NCBI GenBank assembly: GCA_964469155.1 | Contig: CAYXXU010000040.1 | Span: 1 to 42,284 of the forward strand | Length of the DNA stretch: 42,284 nucleotides | Direction of reading: 5' to 3' | Source: CAIWKO01 sp964469155 | Lineage (GTDB): Bacteria > Bacteroidota > Bacteroidia > Bacteroidales > CAIWKO01 | Shown: positions 7,839 to 16,387 of the stretch, piece after piece | Layout of the letters: each line of letters opens with the position of its first letter | Position numbering within the stretch: the first letter of the stretch is position 1 | Position numbers and translations under genes: made by a program | The notes under the pieces: model-generated | Seen by the model: only the letters and a program-made list of their open reading frames with translations | The model's database searches: none | What the model was told of the DNA's origin: nothing

Positions 7839-9665
7839 TTATCTTTTTGCCATTTTTAAAAATAACCCAATTATTAACCCATTCCAGCAAATATTTGCTT
7901 TGGTAGAAATATATCCGGCCTCAACTGCAATCTTTTGCATTTCACCTGCATAATCACGAAATACACTGCTATTTTCCCATTCGTCTTGGGGAGGTTGAAA
8001 CCCCAGTTTATTCTTTCGCCAGGTAATTTCCTTCGGTAATGAATCCTGAAGTCCATATCTTATCAATGCTTTAGTCCAACCATTATGTATTTTATAACTG
8101 GAAGGTAAAGAAAATACAAAATCAACTAAGTCGTGTGATAAAAAAGGCAATCTCACTTCTCTTGAATGTGCCATTGAACTTCTGTCAGCAAACCTTAATA
8201 GTTTATCAAGTCCTGAAATTGTCGTGTAAAATGCTAACGTTTCATTTAGATTCATTGATTCTAAAAACGGGGATGGAACTCTTTTAAATGCATTGTGCAA
8301 TGAAATATTGATTTCAGACACAGCTCCTGACCCCAATAATTTGTATTTAATAGTTCTAAAAAATCTAAGTAATTCAGGGTGCATTGATTCTATGTAAAAC
8401 ATTTTATCGAACTTAACTTTTTGTACATTGACATTATTTTTTTCATAATCTGCAACGGTTTTATTTAAGGACTTTTTTCCTTGTATATGAAATATTTCTC
8501 TGAATAATGGCATAAAAAAATGTGTGTACCCCGCAAAAACCTCATCTGCTCCTTGCCCATCTAAAAGAACGGTCACACCAAATTTATTGGCCAGTTTAAA
8601 CACCTCCCATTGTGCAAAAATACTGGCAGATCCAAATGGTTCTTCCTGATGAAACATAATTTTCTCCAGATTTTCAATTAATCCGAATTCATCAGGAATT
8701 GTAATAAATTGCTCAATACCTGTTTGTTCGACTATTTTCTGCATATAGCAACCTTCATCCAATCGTGGGTCATTAAACCTTGCCGAAAAACATTTTTGTG
8801 TTTGATTCTTTTGTATTAAATTATGCATTACAACAGCAACAGCAGAGGAATCCAACCCTCCGCTAAGACTGGTTCCCACTTCAACATCCGATCTTAATCT
8901 CCGAAAGACAGACTGAGTGAATAGTTCCCTAAACCTATTACAGGCATTATCAAAACTAATATCACAATTCACCTCAGTATTTAGCTTCCAATAACATTTC
9001 TGTACAACCTCTTGACCTTTCTTTGTGATAAAAAAATGACCTGGTTTCAATCTTTTAATTTTAGAAAAGAAAGTGCGCGTTTTATCTAAGGGGTCTTCGT
9101 GTAATCCCATGTTAATAAACAAGTAAATGCTATAATCATCAATATTTCTATTTGCCCCTGATATCAATAATGATTTCATTTCTGAACCAAACAAAAGTTT
9201 CTGGGAATCCAGATAATAATGGAATGGTTTTTCTCCGAAACGATCTCTTGCACAGAATAATTCCTGGTTGTGAATATCATAAAGCGCAAATGAGAACATT
9301 CCGTCAAATCTGGTCAAACAATCTACACCCCAAAAATCATATGCTGCCATAACAACTTCCGTATCAGTCGAAGTGCGAAAAACATAACCTTCTGTTCGTA
9401 ACTGTTCTATTAACTCTATATAGTTATAAATCTCCCCATTAAAAGTAATAACATAATTATCAGCATACAACATGGGCTGACTCCCTTTTTCTGTTAGATC
9501 GATTATTGAAAGACGCCGATGACCTAATTGCAAGCAATTATCTTCTGATGTCCAAAAACCATAACCATCAGGGCCTCTATGCTGTATAACATCAGTCATT
9601 TCCTTAATGATTATATTATCAACATCAGAACCTCTGTTATACCAAACACCTGCTATTCCGCACAT
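7839..9665 (-). CDS. asnB: Asparagine-synthase-type glutamine amidotransferase (AsnB family)
   Basis: This 608-residue two-domain enzyme has the N-terminal class II glutaminase with nucleophile Cys2 (MCGIAGVW), HRGPDG and the RLSIIDL and NGEIYNY blocks. The C-terminal ATP-pyrophosphatase domain has the PP-loop SLSGGLDSSAVA at about residues 263-274 and LLDGQGADEVFAGY. AsnB makes asparagine from aspartate, but AsnB homologues inside polysaccharide loci (for example WbpS) amidate uronic acids to uronamides. The position between glycosyltransferases favours the second role, though the sequence alone cannot settle it. The start overlaps the upstream glycosyltransferase by 13 bp. The length and the C-terminal RKNKLGFQPP region are normal for the family. 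Confidence 0.9.
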   Translation of the reverse strand: MCGIAGVWYNRGSDVDNIIIKEMTDVIQHRGPDGYGFWTSEDNCLQLGHRRLSIIDLTEKGSQPMLYADNYVITFNGEIYNYIELIEQLRTEGYVFRTSTDTEVVMAAYDFWGVDCLTRFDGMFSFALYDIHNQELFCARDRFGEKPFHYYLDSQKLLFGSEMKSLLISGANRNIDDYSIYLFINMGLHEDPLDKTRTFFSKIKRLKPGHFFITKKGQEVVQKCYWKLNTEVNCDISFDNACNRFRELFTQSVFRRLRSDVEVGTSLSGGLDSSAVAVVMHNLIQKNQTQKCFSARFNDPRLDEGCYMQKIVEQTGIEQFITIPDEFGLIENLEKIMFHQEEPFGSASIFAQWEVFKLANKFGVTVLLDGQGADEVFAGYTHFFMPLFREIFHIQGKKSLNKTVADYEKNNVNVQKVKFDKMFYIESMHPELLRFFRTIKYKLLGSGAVSEINISLHNAFKRVPSPFLESMNLNETLAFYTTISGLDKLLRFADRSSMAHSREVRLPFLSHDLVDFVFSLPSSYKIHNGWTKALIRYGLQDSLPKEITWRKNKLGFQPPQDEWENSSVFRDYAGEMQKIAVEAGYISTKANICWNGLIIGLFLKMAKR

Positions 9666-10891
9666 CTCGCTAAAAACTTCAAATAATAACTCTTATTCGC
9701 CTCAAAAGTATAACCTGCATTTATGGTTTTACGAGCGGCTATTCCTATTCTTTCGAATTCACTTTGCAAAGATGCTGCTTTTTGTAAAACTTCCAACCAA
9801 TTTGAATTATCAGATTTTACTAAAAAACCATTTTCTCCATCAGTAATTATCTCTCCATTTATTGTAACATTTGTTGCAATACTAACAACTCCCATCCCCA
9901 TATATTGGATCAACTTAAACCCACACTTACCTTTATCCAACAATTCATTTTCTATGGGCATTAACCCGATATCAAATTTTTTGATTTGCTCCTTTTCAGT
10001 ATCTAAACTCCACTGCTGATTTTCAATTTCGAATTTTGCCCTTGGATTGTTATAGGATGCCCCTGCAACAACGATAAGTTTAATTTTTTGTGTTTTATAC
10101 AATTCATTTAGCGGCTCTATTATCATATCCAAATAACGCAAATTCCTATTACCTCCAACCCATCCAAATATGATACCGTTCTTTTCCCTTTCATATTGTT
10201 TTGGAGGATAATAATCATAATCCACACAGGTAGGAATTACCAAAACATTTTCCTCCTCTATCTTATTATTCTCCAACAGCAGCAATTCCTTTAAATATTT
10301 TGAACCGACAATAAACCTCTTGTAAATTCGCAAGGAATTATTGAACTTATTTCCATCTTCCAGCATTATCTTGCCGAAATTATTTGTTATCTGTTTGGGC
10401 TGCCCTTTGGATGCAGCTATATCATCATCAAAATCCAGAATTACATTCGGATGGATTTTTAATAAAAATTTTTCCATGAAAAGATTGCCATAATCATTAT
10501 AAAGCAATAATTCTCTTCGAACAATTACAGTATTATACTTACGGGCATAAATGCATTGTTTAAATCTTTTCCACATCCAAAATCTCAACATCCTTCTGGA
10601 GCACTCAGGATGTAATGCGTTATCAAATTCCTCTTTGTTTTTAACAATAGTCTTCACATCACATTGCAGCCCACTTTCGTTAAATATCTCAGCCCATTTA
10701 GATGATCTGTATTGATATCCGGAATTTTCTTTTGGGAAATTTTCCAGATAGAGCAGAAATTTCGGTTTTTTGCCTGTGTTTGATTTGAAAAGTTTACTCT
10801 TCAGAAAAAAAACCATTCGTATAATCCCGAAAACAATCCAGGAAGCATAAAATACGATGATGAAAAAAGCGAGAATTACTTTATTTTTCAA
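9653..10891 (-). CDS. Glycosyltransferase, GT4-like, with N-terminal membrane anchor and TTG start
   Basis: The 412-residue protein has one hydrophobic helix at residues 4-29 (VILAFFIIVFYASWIVFG) followed by a GT-B body. It begins with LLYLENFPKENSGYQYRSS and has a C-terminal domain with FGWVGGNRNLRYLD, KFDIGLMPIE and YMGMGVVSIATN. It probably adds a sugar at the inner face of the cytoplasmic membrane. The first codon in the frame is TTG at 10891, giving a TTGA overlap with the upstream GT2 stop. The first ATG lies 25 codons later and would cut off most of the anchor helix, so the TTG start is preferred with caution. Residues ALHPECSRRM around position 100 are encoded by a palindromic repeat-like element (see findings) and look foreign to the fold. 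Confidence 0.78.
   Translation of the reverse strand: MKNKVILAFFIIVFYASWIVFGIIRMVFFLKSKLFKSNTGKKPKFLLYLENFPKENSGYQYRSSKWAEIFNESGLQCDVKTIVKNKEEFDNALHPECSRRMLRFWMWKRFKQCIYARKYNTVIVRRELLLYNDYGNLFMEKFLLKIHPNVILDFDDDIAASKGQPKQITNNFGKIMLEDGNKFNNSLRIYKRFIVGSKYLKELLLLENNKIEEENVLVIPTCVDYDYYPPKQYEREKNGIIFGWVGGNRNLRYLDMIIEPLNELYKTQKIKLIVVAGASYNNPRAKFEIENQQWSLDTEKEQIKKFDIGLMPIENELLDKGKCGFKLIQYMGMGVVSIATNVTINGEIITDGENGFLVKSDNSNWLEVLQKAASLQSEFERIGIAARKTINAGYTFEANKSYYLKFLARCAE
10589..10612 (-). repeat. REP-like palindrome inserted in frame in a glycosyltransferase gene
   Basis: On the minus strand the 24 bases begin CATCCTGAG and end GAAGGATG, with CATCCT/AGGATG forming a 6-bp stem. They encode HPECSRRM in frame, and 24 is a multiple of three. 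I recall CATCCTGAG...CGAAGGATG palindromes as dispersed elements in many bacterial genomes, where they are usually intergenic and translate to HPERSRRM-like peptides when they fall in genes. Only one copy is visible in this window. Confidence 0.5.
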
Positions 10892-11868
10892 TGATTCAAA
10901 TCTAATTTTCTATGACTTTTACAAAACCACAAAGGACTGATAATAGAAACAATAACAGACATTATAGTTTTTAAATTAAAAAATTTTGTCCCAGGAACAA
11001 GCCTCAGCAATTTAAAAGAAATCCTCCTGATCTGTTTTTTATCAGCCTCCTCAATAAAATAAAAACGCTGTCTATTGTATTCGATAAAGATAATATTATT
11101 GAACAACCTTTTTCGTTTTCTGCTCGTGGCATACATTTTCTTCGCCTGTTTATAGGCAGAAATTTGGACGACAGAATTGTAAATTTTCTTACTCATGGGC
11201 CAGTTTTTCCTTTGCGAAAAATTGCCGTCACCATGAACTCTGTAGCAGGCCCAAATGCCTTCAAGCCTTTTTATCCTTCCATAAAATGCATTATGCATAT
11301 TTAAAAAATAATCTGCTGTAATGGCATTAATTGAAGGATAATTTTCCAGCCTTCGAAAAACAACGGAGGGAGTATGCATCAGGTTTCCTTCGTCAATCAG
11401 GTCGTCGAAAATATATTCGTCGCGGTCTCTTTTATATTTTATCTGAGAGTTTTCACGAACAGCGGGGTTTTCGGTAAGAATTTCCACATCGTGATAACAA
11501 ACGGTAAAGTCTTTATGATTTTCCAGAAAATCGATTTGTTTTTGAAGCTTCAGAGGGTCGGTCCAATAGTCATCACCTTCACACATGGCAATGTATTTTC
11601 CGGTGCAGGCCTTCATCACCTCTGTCTGATTGGCCATAGCTCCCACATTTTGGTCGTGCAGCAATAGTTTAAACTTCGAAGGATCTTTTTTAACGTATTC
11701 GAGAATGATTTCGCGGGTCTTATCCTTCGAACAATCTTCGCCTATTACAATATCATATGCGAAATTCACCTTTTGCATCAATATGCCTTCCAGCGCCTGT
11801 GCAATAAATTTTTCATGATTATAGGTAATCATAAAAACAGAAACTTTAATATCGCCCGTGTTATTCAT
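10888..11868 (-). CDS. Glycosyltransferase family 2
   Basis: The 326-residue GT-A fold enzyme has the GT2 N-terminal strand VSVFMITYNHEKFIAQAL, then DIVIGEDCSKDKT, the first nucleotide-binding Asp region. The metal-binding acidic cluster is MCEGDDYWTDP at about residues 95-105. Its closest look-alikes are the EGDDYW-type capsule/LPS transferases. The C-terminal third is basic with a weakly hydrophobic end (FNLKTIMSVIVSIISPLWF), perhaps for membrane association. It overlaps the GNAT gene upstream by 8 bp and the next glycosyltransferase downstream by 4 bp, so translation is probably coupled. It likely transfers a sugar during assembly of the repeat unit on its lipid carrier. Donor unknown. Confidence 0.88.
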   Translation of the reverse strand: MNNTGDIKVSVFMITYNHEKFIAQALEGILMQKVNFAYDIVIGEDCSKDKTREIILEYVKKDPSKFKLLLHDQNVGAMANQTEVMKACTGKYIAMCEGDDYWTDPLKLQKQIDFLENHKDFTVCYHDVEILTENPAVRENSQIKYKRDRDEYIFDDLIDEGNLMHTPSVVFRRLENYPSINAITADYFLNMHNAFYGRIKRLEGIWACYRVHGDGNFSQRKNWPMSKKIYNSVVQISAYKQAKKMYATSRKRKRLFNNIIFIEYNRQRFYFIEEADKKQIRRISFKLLRLVPGTKFFNLKTIMSVIVSIISPLWFCKSHRKLDLNH

Positions 11869-12331
11869 GATCGATAACCATAATTATTTGATCCTCCTTG
11901 ATTCCCCGTTGAATGAAACCGCATTTTGAATATGATGAAATCGCAGAGGCATTGTTTTTGTTTACGCAAAGGTAAATCCTTTTGAGATGCAAAATTTCGA
12001 ATCCGTACCTGATGATTAATCGCGTTGCCTCCGTACCTACTCCCTTGTTCCAAAAATCTTTTTCACCGATAAAGATATGAAATTGTGCCTCTCCGTCTTT
12101 GATGTCGGTCAACTGCACATTGCCTATATACTGTTGGTCTTCATTCACGCAAATCGCAAACCGCTTTTGATTTTGAAAGGCTAAAACTTCGGCCAGCCAT
12201 TGTTTTTCCATCTCCGGCGTAACGAATCTATCGGGTTTTGATCCTGTATACTTCCACACATCGGCATCATTTCTCCATCGATATGATGTCGCGGCATCTT
12301 CAAGACGTATTTCCCGGATTATGATTTTCAT
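11861..12331 (-). CDS. GNAT N-acetyltransferase (RimJ/RimL-like)
   Basis: The 156-residue single-domain acetyltransferase has beta strands RLEDAATSYRWRNDADVW and FAICVNEDQQYIGNVQL. The acetyl-CoA pyrophosphate-binding block is IGEKDFWNKGVGTEATRLI, followed by LKRIYLCVNKNNASAISSYSKCGF, the standard C-terminal GNAT motif. RimJ/RimL-type GNATs within sugar loci commonly acetylate the amine made by a DegT aminotransferase. The 4-bp overlap with a DegT-like gene upstream and a second DegT gene two positions further up fit this. The product would be an N-acetylated amino sugar, a substrate class for WbpG at the far end of the operon (inference). Alternative: ribosomal-protein or general amine acetylation. 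Confidence 0.87.
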   Translation of the reverse strand: MKIIIREIRLEDAATSYRWRNDADVWKYTGSKPDRFVTPEMEKQWLAEVLAFQNQKRFAICVNEDQQYIGNVQLTDIKDGEAQFHIFIGEKDFWNKGVGTEATRLIIRYGFEILHLKRIYLCVNKNNASAISSYSKCGFIQRGIKEDQIIMVIDHE

Positions 12332-13281
12332 GATTCCTGTATCAACCGAATTATCTGGTCAAGATGTGAGTTGTCAATTCGCTGATCGATGGGCAAACAA
12401 ACCAGGTTGCTGACCAGGTATCTTTCATTATCTTTAATTTCTTTGTTTGCCAGAACGTCCTCCCAATAAGTAGGGATAAATATTTTTTTCTTAATGAGTT
12501 TCTTTTTTAAAAGGGAGTCTTTTGCAAGAAATGGATATACCATTGGCACAGAATCAAACAAAAGAACAATATCCAATTGATTAAGTTTTTGCAAACGCTC
12601 ATGCAAATAGCTGAAGTTCGATCTTCTGATTTTTTTCACTTGGCAATAGTCAATATTTTGCAGGAGTTTCTGTGTCAAAACCGACATTTGCCTGATAGGC
12701 ATACCCTCAAAATTTTCTTCATTGGTTTTAAAATCAGCATAAGCATTTTCAGCCCCTTTTTCAATTCTCCCTGTCAGATGTTTCATACGGTTTCCCGAAA
12801 TATCAACATCAATTTTTTTAGAAAGAATATTATTTGTATAAAGATAAGCACCGTCGGGCACACCAAAAAACTTACGTGCCGAATAGAAAGTGTCTGTTTC
12901 TATAAAAGGTTGCGAATAAAAAGCCTGTGAATTATCGATGATTATATTTTTTGTTCTTTCTACGAGTTTCAAGATATAATCATCTTTCAAACCAAAATAA
13001 TTGATGTAAAGAAAATAATCGTTTTTCTGCAAAGCACCTAAATTGAATATCGGTTCAAGGTCATCATTTATATGATAAAACTCATGCTCAATATTCAATT
13101 TCACTAGAGGTGCGAACATCAGATTGCAAATGTAATATGGAAGATAAATTTTCCGGATTTTTTTTGATTCCAGTATATACTCAAAAGCTGTCCGTCCCAG
13201 ATTTAACCTGATAGCGTCCGCATGATATTCTATACCGTGGGTTAGTTCTAATTCGAAATATCCTCCTATGGCCTCTTTCAT
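12328..13281 (-). CDS. Divergent DegT-like PLP-dependent aminotransferase
   Basis: The 317-residue protein is shorter than typical DegT enzymes (about 370). The PLP-fold landmarks are present but altered: LGRTAFEYIL at 28-37 in place of the usual phosphate-binding GT loop, YINYFG at 92-97, and IIDNSQA with Asp116 in the position of the D-A-A-H motif. SARKFFGVPDGAYLY supplies Lys137 as the likely Schiff-base lysine. It therefore could bind PLP and act on a nucleotide sugar, but the changed motifs and short C terminus make substrate prediction unsafe. It overlaps the WbqC-like gene upstream and the GNAT gene downstream by 4 bp each, forming a tight cassette with them. Confidence 0.72.
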   Translation of the reverse strand: MKEAIGGYFELELTHGIEYHADAIRLNLGRTAFEYILESKKIRKIYLPYYICNLMFAPLVKLNIEHEFYHINDDLEPIFNLGALQKNDYFLYINYFGLKDDYILKLVERTKNIIIDNSQAFYSQPFIETDTFYSARKFFGVPDGAYLYTNNILSKKIDVDISGNRMKHLTGRIEKGAENAYADFKTNEENFEGMPIRQMSVLTQKLLQNIDYCQVKKIRRSNFSYLHERLQKLNQLDIVLLFDSVPMVYPFLAKDSLLKKKLIKKKIFIPTYWEDVLANKEIKDNERYLVSNLVCLPIDQRIDNSHLDQIIRLIQES

Positions 13282-13967
13282 ATTAAATCGTATTGATTCA
13301 ACAGATCGCTTATTTTTTCCACCGGATTGAACATCATGATATCAATAATGGACAACCATGGAACAAATTCATTATCAAACTGCGTGTAGCTGACTGGTCT
13401 TGACTGAATAAACCGGAGTTTGATATTTTCCTCCGCAAATCTTTCTTTCGAGTAAATATCCTTTCCTCCAATAGCATTTATATAAACGTTTGCATTTAGA
13501 AGTTTGCAAATATGCAGCACCTTATCCTGTCCTTTCAAATCATTGTTCTTAACTAAAAATGATGAAATAATAATTTCTGTTTCAATCTTGAGATATTCTG
13601 AAAGTCGTTTAATAGAATGGGAAACAAACCGAGCCAGATTTTTTTCGTTGTAAAGCACTATTTCTTCCAGGATGGGGGATACTACATCGAAGTATGGGGC
13701 TTTTTTATAGTAATAGGTAAAAGTTTTTAAGAGTTTTTCATTTTGATTTCCTAAATGCACCTCATTTATCTTCTTAAAAGATCCGGCATCTTTAAGCTGC
13801 ATCGTAAACACAAATCTCTCACCATTTAACAAAATGGCATTTCTGTTAATCCAACCTTGCTTAATGTAATTTACATCATCAAAGATCACAAATTTATCCA
13901 CCGATTTTATCAGCTGAAAATAGCCGATATAAGGTAGAAAATAAGGTTGCATTATTGCAATTTTCAT
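13278..13967 (-). CDS. wbqC: WbqC-like family protein
   Basis: The 229-residue protein matches the WbqC-like family through its conserved opening MKIAIMQPYFLPYIGYFQLI. Further matches are DKFVIFDDVNYIKQGWINRN at about residues 25-44 and INAIGGKDIYSKERF around 160-175. Members sit in O-antigen and glycopeptide-sugar loci next to aminotransferases. Their biochemical role is poorly settled, and a transferase acting on amino sugars has been proposed. Here it lies between two DegT-type genes with 4-bp overlaps on both sides, which supports a step in amino-sugar modification. The protein has no signal peptide and should be cytoplasmic. Length is normal for the family. Confidence 0.85.
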   Translation of the reverse strand: MKIAIMQPYFLPYIGYFQLIKSVDKFVIFDDVNYIKQGWINRNAILLNGERFVFTMQLKDAGSFKKINEVHLGNQNEKLLKTFTYYYKKAPYFDVVSPILEEIVLYNEKNLARFVSHSIKRLSEYLKIETEIIISSFLVKNNDLKGQDKVLHICKLLNANVYINAIGGKDIYSKERFAEENIKLRFIQSRPVSYTQFDNEFVPWLSIIDIMMFNPVEKISDLLNQYDLI

Positions 13968-15091
13968 GTTTGTCTGAATCCATGGATTACACGGCAGATT
14001 TTGTTTACCTGTTCTATTTCCAGATCAGGATATATGGGCAAACAAATTACTTGTTCCGCTGTTATTTCAGCAATTTTTAATTTCCCTTCCCTTGCCGATT
14101 CCAACCCCCTGTAAGTTGAAAATTTACTGATCAGAGGATAAAAATAGCGTCTGCCGTAAATGTTATGCTTCTTTAATTCTTCATAAAGTGAATCCCTGCT
14201 TTTTCCGTATGCTTCATTATCAACAAATATCGGGAAATAAGAATAATTGTATTGTGTATTTGGAATAAGTTCCTGCAATCTGATTCCATTAATATCTATT
14301 AGTTGTCTACGGTAAAGCTTGTCAATTTTTTGTCTTTTAGTTATTGCTGCCTCCACATATTTAAGCTGCAACAAGCCCATTGCCGCTTGTACCTCATTCA
14401 TTTTTGCATTGATTCCTGCAGCTACCACGGTAACCTCATCCCTGAATCCAAAGTTTTTCAAATCATCGATGTGTTGCTTCATCTCTTGGCTGTGGCAAAT
14501 AATAGCGCCACCTTCAAAAGTAGAATAAACTTTGGTAGCATGAAAACTTAGGATCGATAAATCACCATAATTCAGAATGCTGTTTCCGTTATGCTTGACT
14601 GCAAAACCATGTGCTGCATCGTAAATGACTTTCAGATTATAGGCATCGGCAATTCTCTGAATTTTTTCAATTTTACAGGGGTTTCCATAAACATGGACCG
14701 GCAAAATTGCAGTGGTTTTCGGTGATATTGCATCTTCAATTTTATCGGGATCAAGATTGCAGGTTTCCCGCTCAATATCAACAAAAACAGGCTTAATGTT
14801 GTTCCAAAACAGTGAATGTGAACTAGCCACAAAACTATAAGGCGTGGTTATGACTTCTCCTGAGATCCGCAGTGCCTGAAGAGCAGTAATTAATGCCAGG
14901 GTACCATTTGCAAAAAGTGAAATATACTCTACACCCAGAAAACTGCAAAGTTCTTTTTCCAATTGCTGATGATAGGGTCCATTATTCGTAAGTTGTTTGC
15001 TTTTCCATATTTGTTTCAAATATTGAATATATTCTTCCAATGGAGGCAACAATGGAGAGGTCACAGGAATATAGGGGTTCATTTTTTTCAT
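13964..15091 (-). CDS. DegT/DnrJ/EryC1/StrS sugar aminotransferase
   Basis: The 375-residue PLP enzyme of the VioA/FdtB type transfers an amino group from glutamate to a keto-sugar nucleotide. Visible landmarks are FANGTLALITALQAL (61-75, phosphate-binding loop) and TTPYSFVASSH. VIYDAAHGF has Asp158, which binds the pyridine nitrogen. SILSFHATK carries the Schiff-base Lys187, followed by FEGGAI. The C terminus has the usual ICLPIYPDLEIEQV. It starts with a 4-bp overlap on wzt (15088-15091), which favours the first Met over Met4. Together with WbqC and GNAT it would build an N-acylated amino sugar. No 4,6-dehydratase is present in the window, so the keto-sugar must be made elsewhere. Confidence 0.9.
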   Translation of the reverse strand: MKKMNPYIPVTSPLLPPLEEYIQYLKQIWKSKQLTNNGPYHQQLEKELCSFLGVEYISLFANGTLALITALQALRISGEVITTPYSFVASSHSLFWNNIKPVFVDIERETCNLDPDKIEDAISPKTTAILPVHVYGNPCKIEKIQRIADAYNLKVIYDAAHGFAVKHNGNSILNYGDLSILSFHATKVYSTFEGGAIICHSQEMKQHIDDLKNFGFRDEVTVVAAGINAKMNEVQAAMGLLQLKYVEAAITKRQKIDKLYRRQLIDINGIRLQELIPNTQYNYSYFPIFVDNEAYGKSRDSLYEELKKHNIYGRRYFYPLISKFSTYRGLESAREGKLKIAEITAEQVICLPIYPDLEIEQVNKICRVIHGFRQT

Positions 15092-16368
15092 GGCAATTCA
15101 ATCTCCCAACTTAGAACTGGTCTGACAATTCCCTCTTTGGCACCATACCATCCAAAAAATCCGTTTGTTTTTTCAATCACTTCAAAACACAAAGTATCTT
15201 TAAACTCAAATACAATTTGGCCTCTGTTCCTAATATAAAGCAATCTACCAATATTATACATGCCAGTGTTTAATAAATTGCCGGGAATGATACATTTTGA
15301 CTTATATATACCCTTTCTGCAAACTTTTCTTTCCCCATCAACAAATCCTGTACTTCCAACAAACACTATATTATTCATTTCATCAAATAGGTGAAAGGTA
15401 ATATCATAATCAGCAATTTCATCGGACAAGTGGTAAAAATCAAAATATAATTGAACTTCATCCCCTGCTTCAATTGGTTCTTTTTTTGTTTTTATTTCTG
15501 CCTGTAATAATTTTACTTCATAATTGCCCGGTGCGTTTTCAAATGAATATTCAATTCTTTTGCGTTCATTGATAAAAGTATTCAAATATGAATTTATCAC
15601 CTCACCAATAAATCCATTTTTTGAAATTTTGCCTTTATTTAACATAACACCTCTGATACATAGATTCTTTATCGCACCCATATTATGACTCACAAACAAA
15701 ACCGTTCTTCCATCCCCTTTGCTTACATCCTGCATTTTCCCAATAGCTTTTTTTTGAAATTCGGCGTCTCCCACTGCTAAAACTTCATCAACCACGAGTA
15801 TATCAGGCTCCAAATGAGCTGCTATTGAAAAGCCCAAGCGAACGGTCATGCCGCTTGAATAGCGCTTTACCGGGGTATCAATATATCGTTCAACGCCTGC
15901 AAAATCAACTATCTCATCAAGTTTTCGAGTGATTTCGCTTTTTGTCATCCCCATGATAGAACCATTCATATAAATGTTTTCACGTCCGGTCATTTCTGAA
16001 TGGAAACCTGTTCCCACTTCTAATAGAGAAGCTATTCGACCTCTATACTTAATGATTCCGGTAGTGGGTTTAGTTACCCGTGAAAGAATTTTTAGCAGTG
16101 TTGATTTTCCCGCACCGTTTTTGCCAATAATTCCTACTACATCGCCTTTTTCAATGGTTAGGTTGATATCTTTTAAGGCCCACACATAATCGGAATCTCC
16201 CTTTTTGCTTCTATCGTTTGTTTCACCAATTCTCAGATACGGATCTTCCTTCCGTTGTATGTTCAATGTCCACCAACGTTTCAAATCGTGTGAAAGCGTT
16301 CCTGTGCCAATAACGCCTAAACGATATTGTTTGCTCAGATTTTCTATTTTGATTATTGGCTCACTCAT
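15088..16368 (-). CDS. wzt: Polysaccharide ABC exporter ATP-binding subunit (Wzt)
   Basis: The 426-residue cytoplasmic ATPase works with Wzm to export O-antigen across the inner membrane. The nucleotide-binding domain spans about 1-255: Walker A GKNGAGKST at 82-90, signature SSGMT at 171-175 and Walker B ILVVDE at 190-195, then FVSHNM with the switch histidine. Residues about 270-426 form an added beta-rich domain matching the Wzt C-terminal domain, which in other systems recognises the finished polysaccharide. Its presence suggests that this glycan carries a specific end-cap or modification. The gene is 19 bp downstream of wzm and overlaps the DegT gene by 4 bp. Length is normal for the extended Wzt type. 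Confidence 0.93.
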   Translation of the reverse strand: MSEPIIKIENLSKQYRLGVIGTGTLSHDLKRWWTLNIQRKEDPYLRIGETNDRSKKGDSDYVWALKDINLTIEKGDVVGIIGKNGAGKSTLLKILSRVTKPTTGIIKYRGRIASLLEVGTGFHSEMTGRENIYMNGSIMGMTKSEITRKLDEIVDFAGVERYIDTPVKRYSSGMTVRLGFSIAAHLEPDILVVDEVLAVGDAEFQKKAIGKMQDVSKGDGRTVLFVSHNMGAIKNLCIRGVMLNKGKISKNGFIGEVINSYLNTFINERKRIEYSFENAPGNYEVKLLQAEIKTKKEPIEAGDEVQLYFDFYHLSDEIADYDITFHLFDEMNNIVFVGSTGFVDGERKVCRKGIYKSKCIIPGNLLNTGMYNIGRLLYIRNRGQIVFEFKDTLCFEVIEKTNGFFGWYGAKEGIVRPVLSWEIELP

Positions 16369-16387
16369 ATCCTGACATCTTGTTCAC

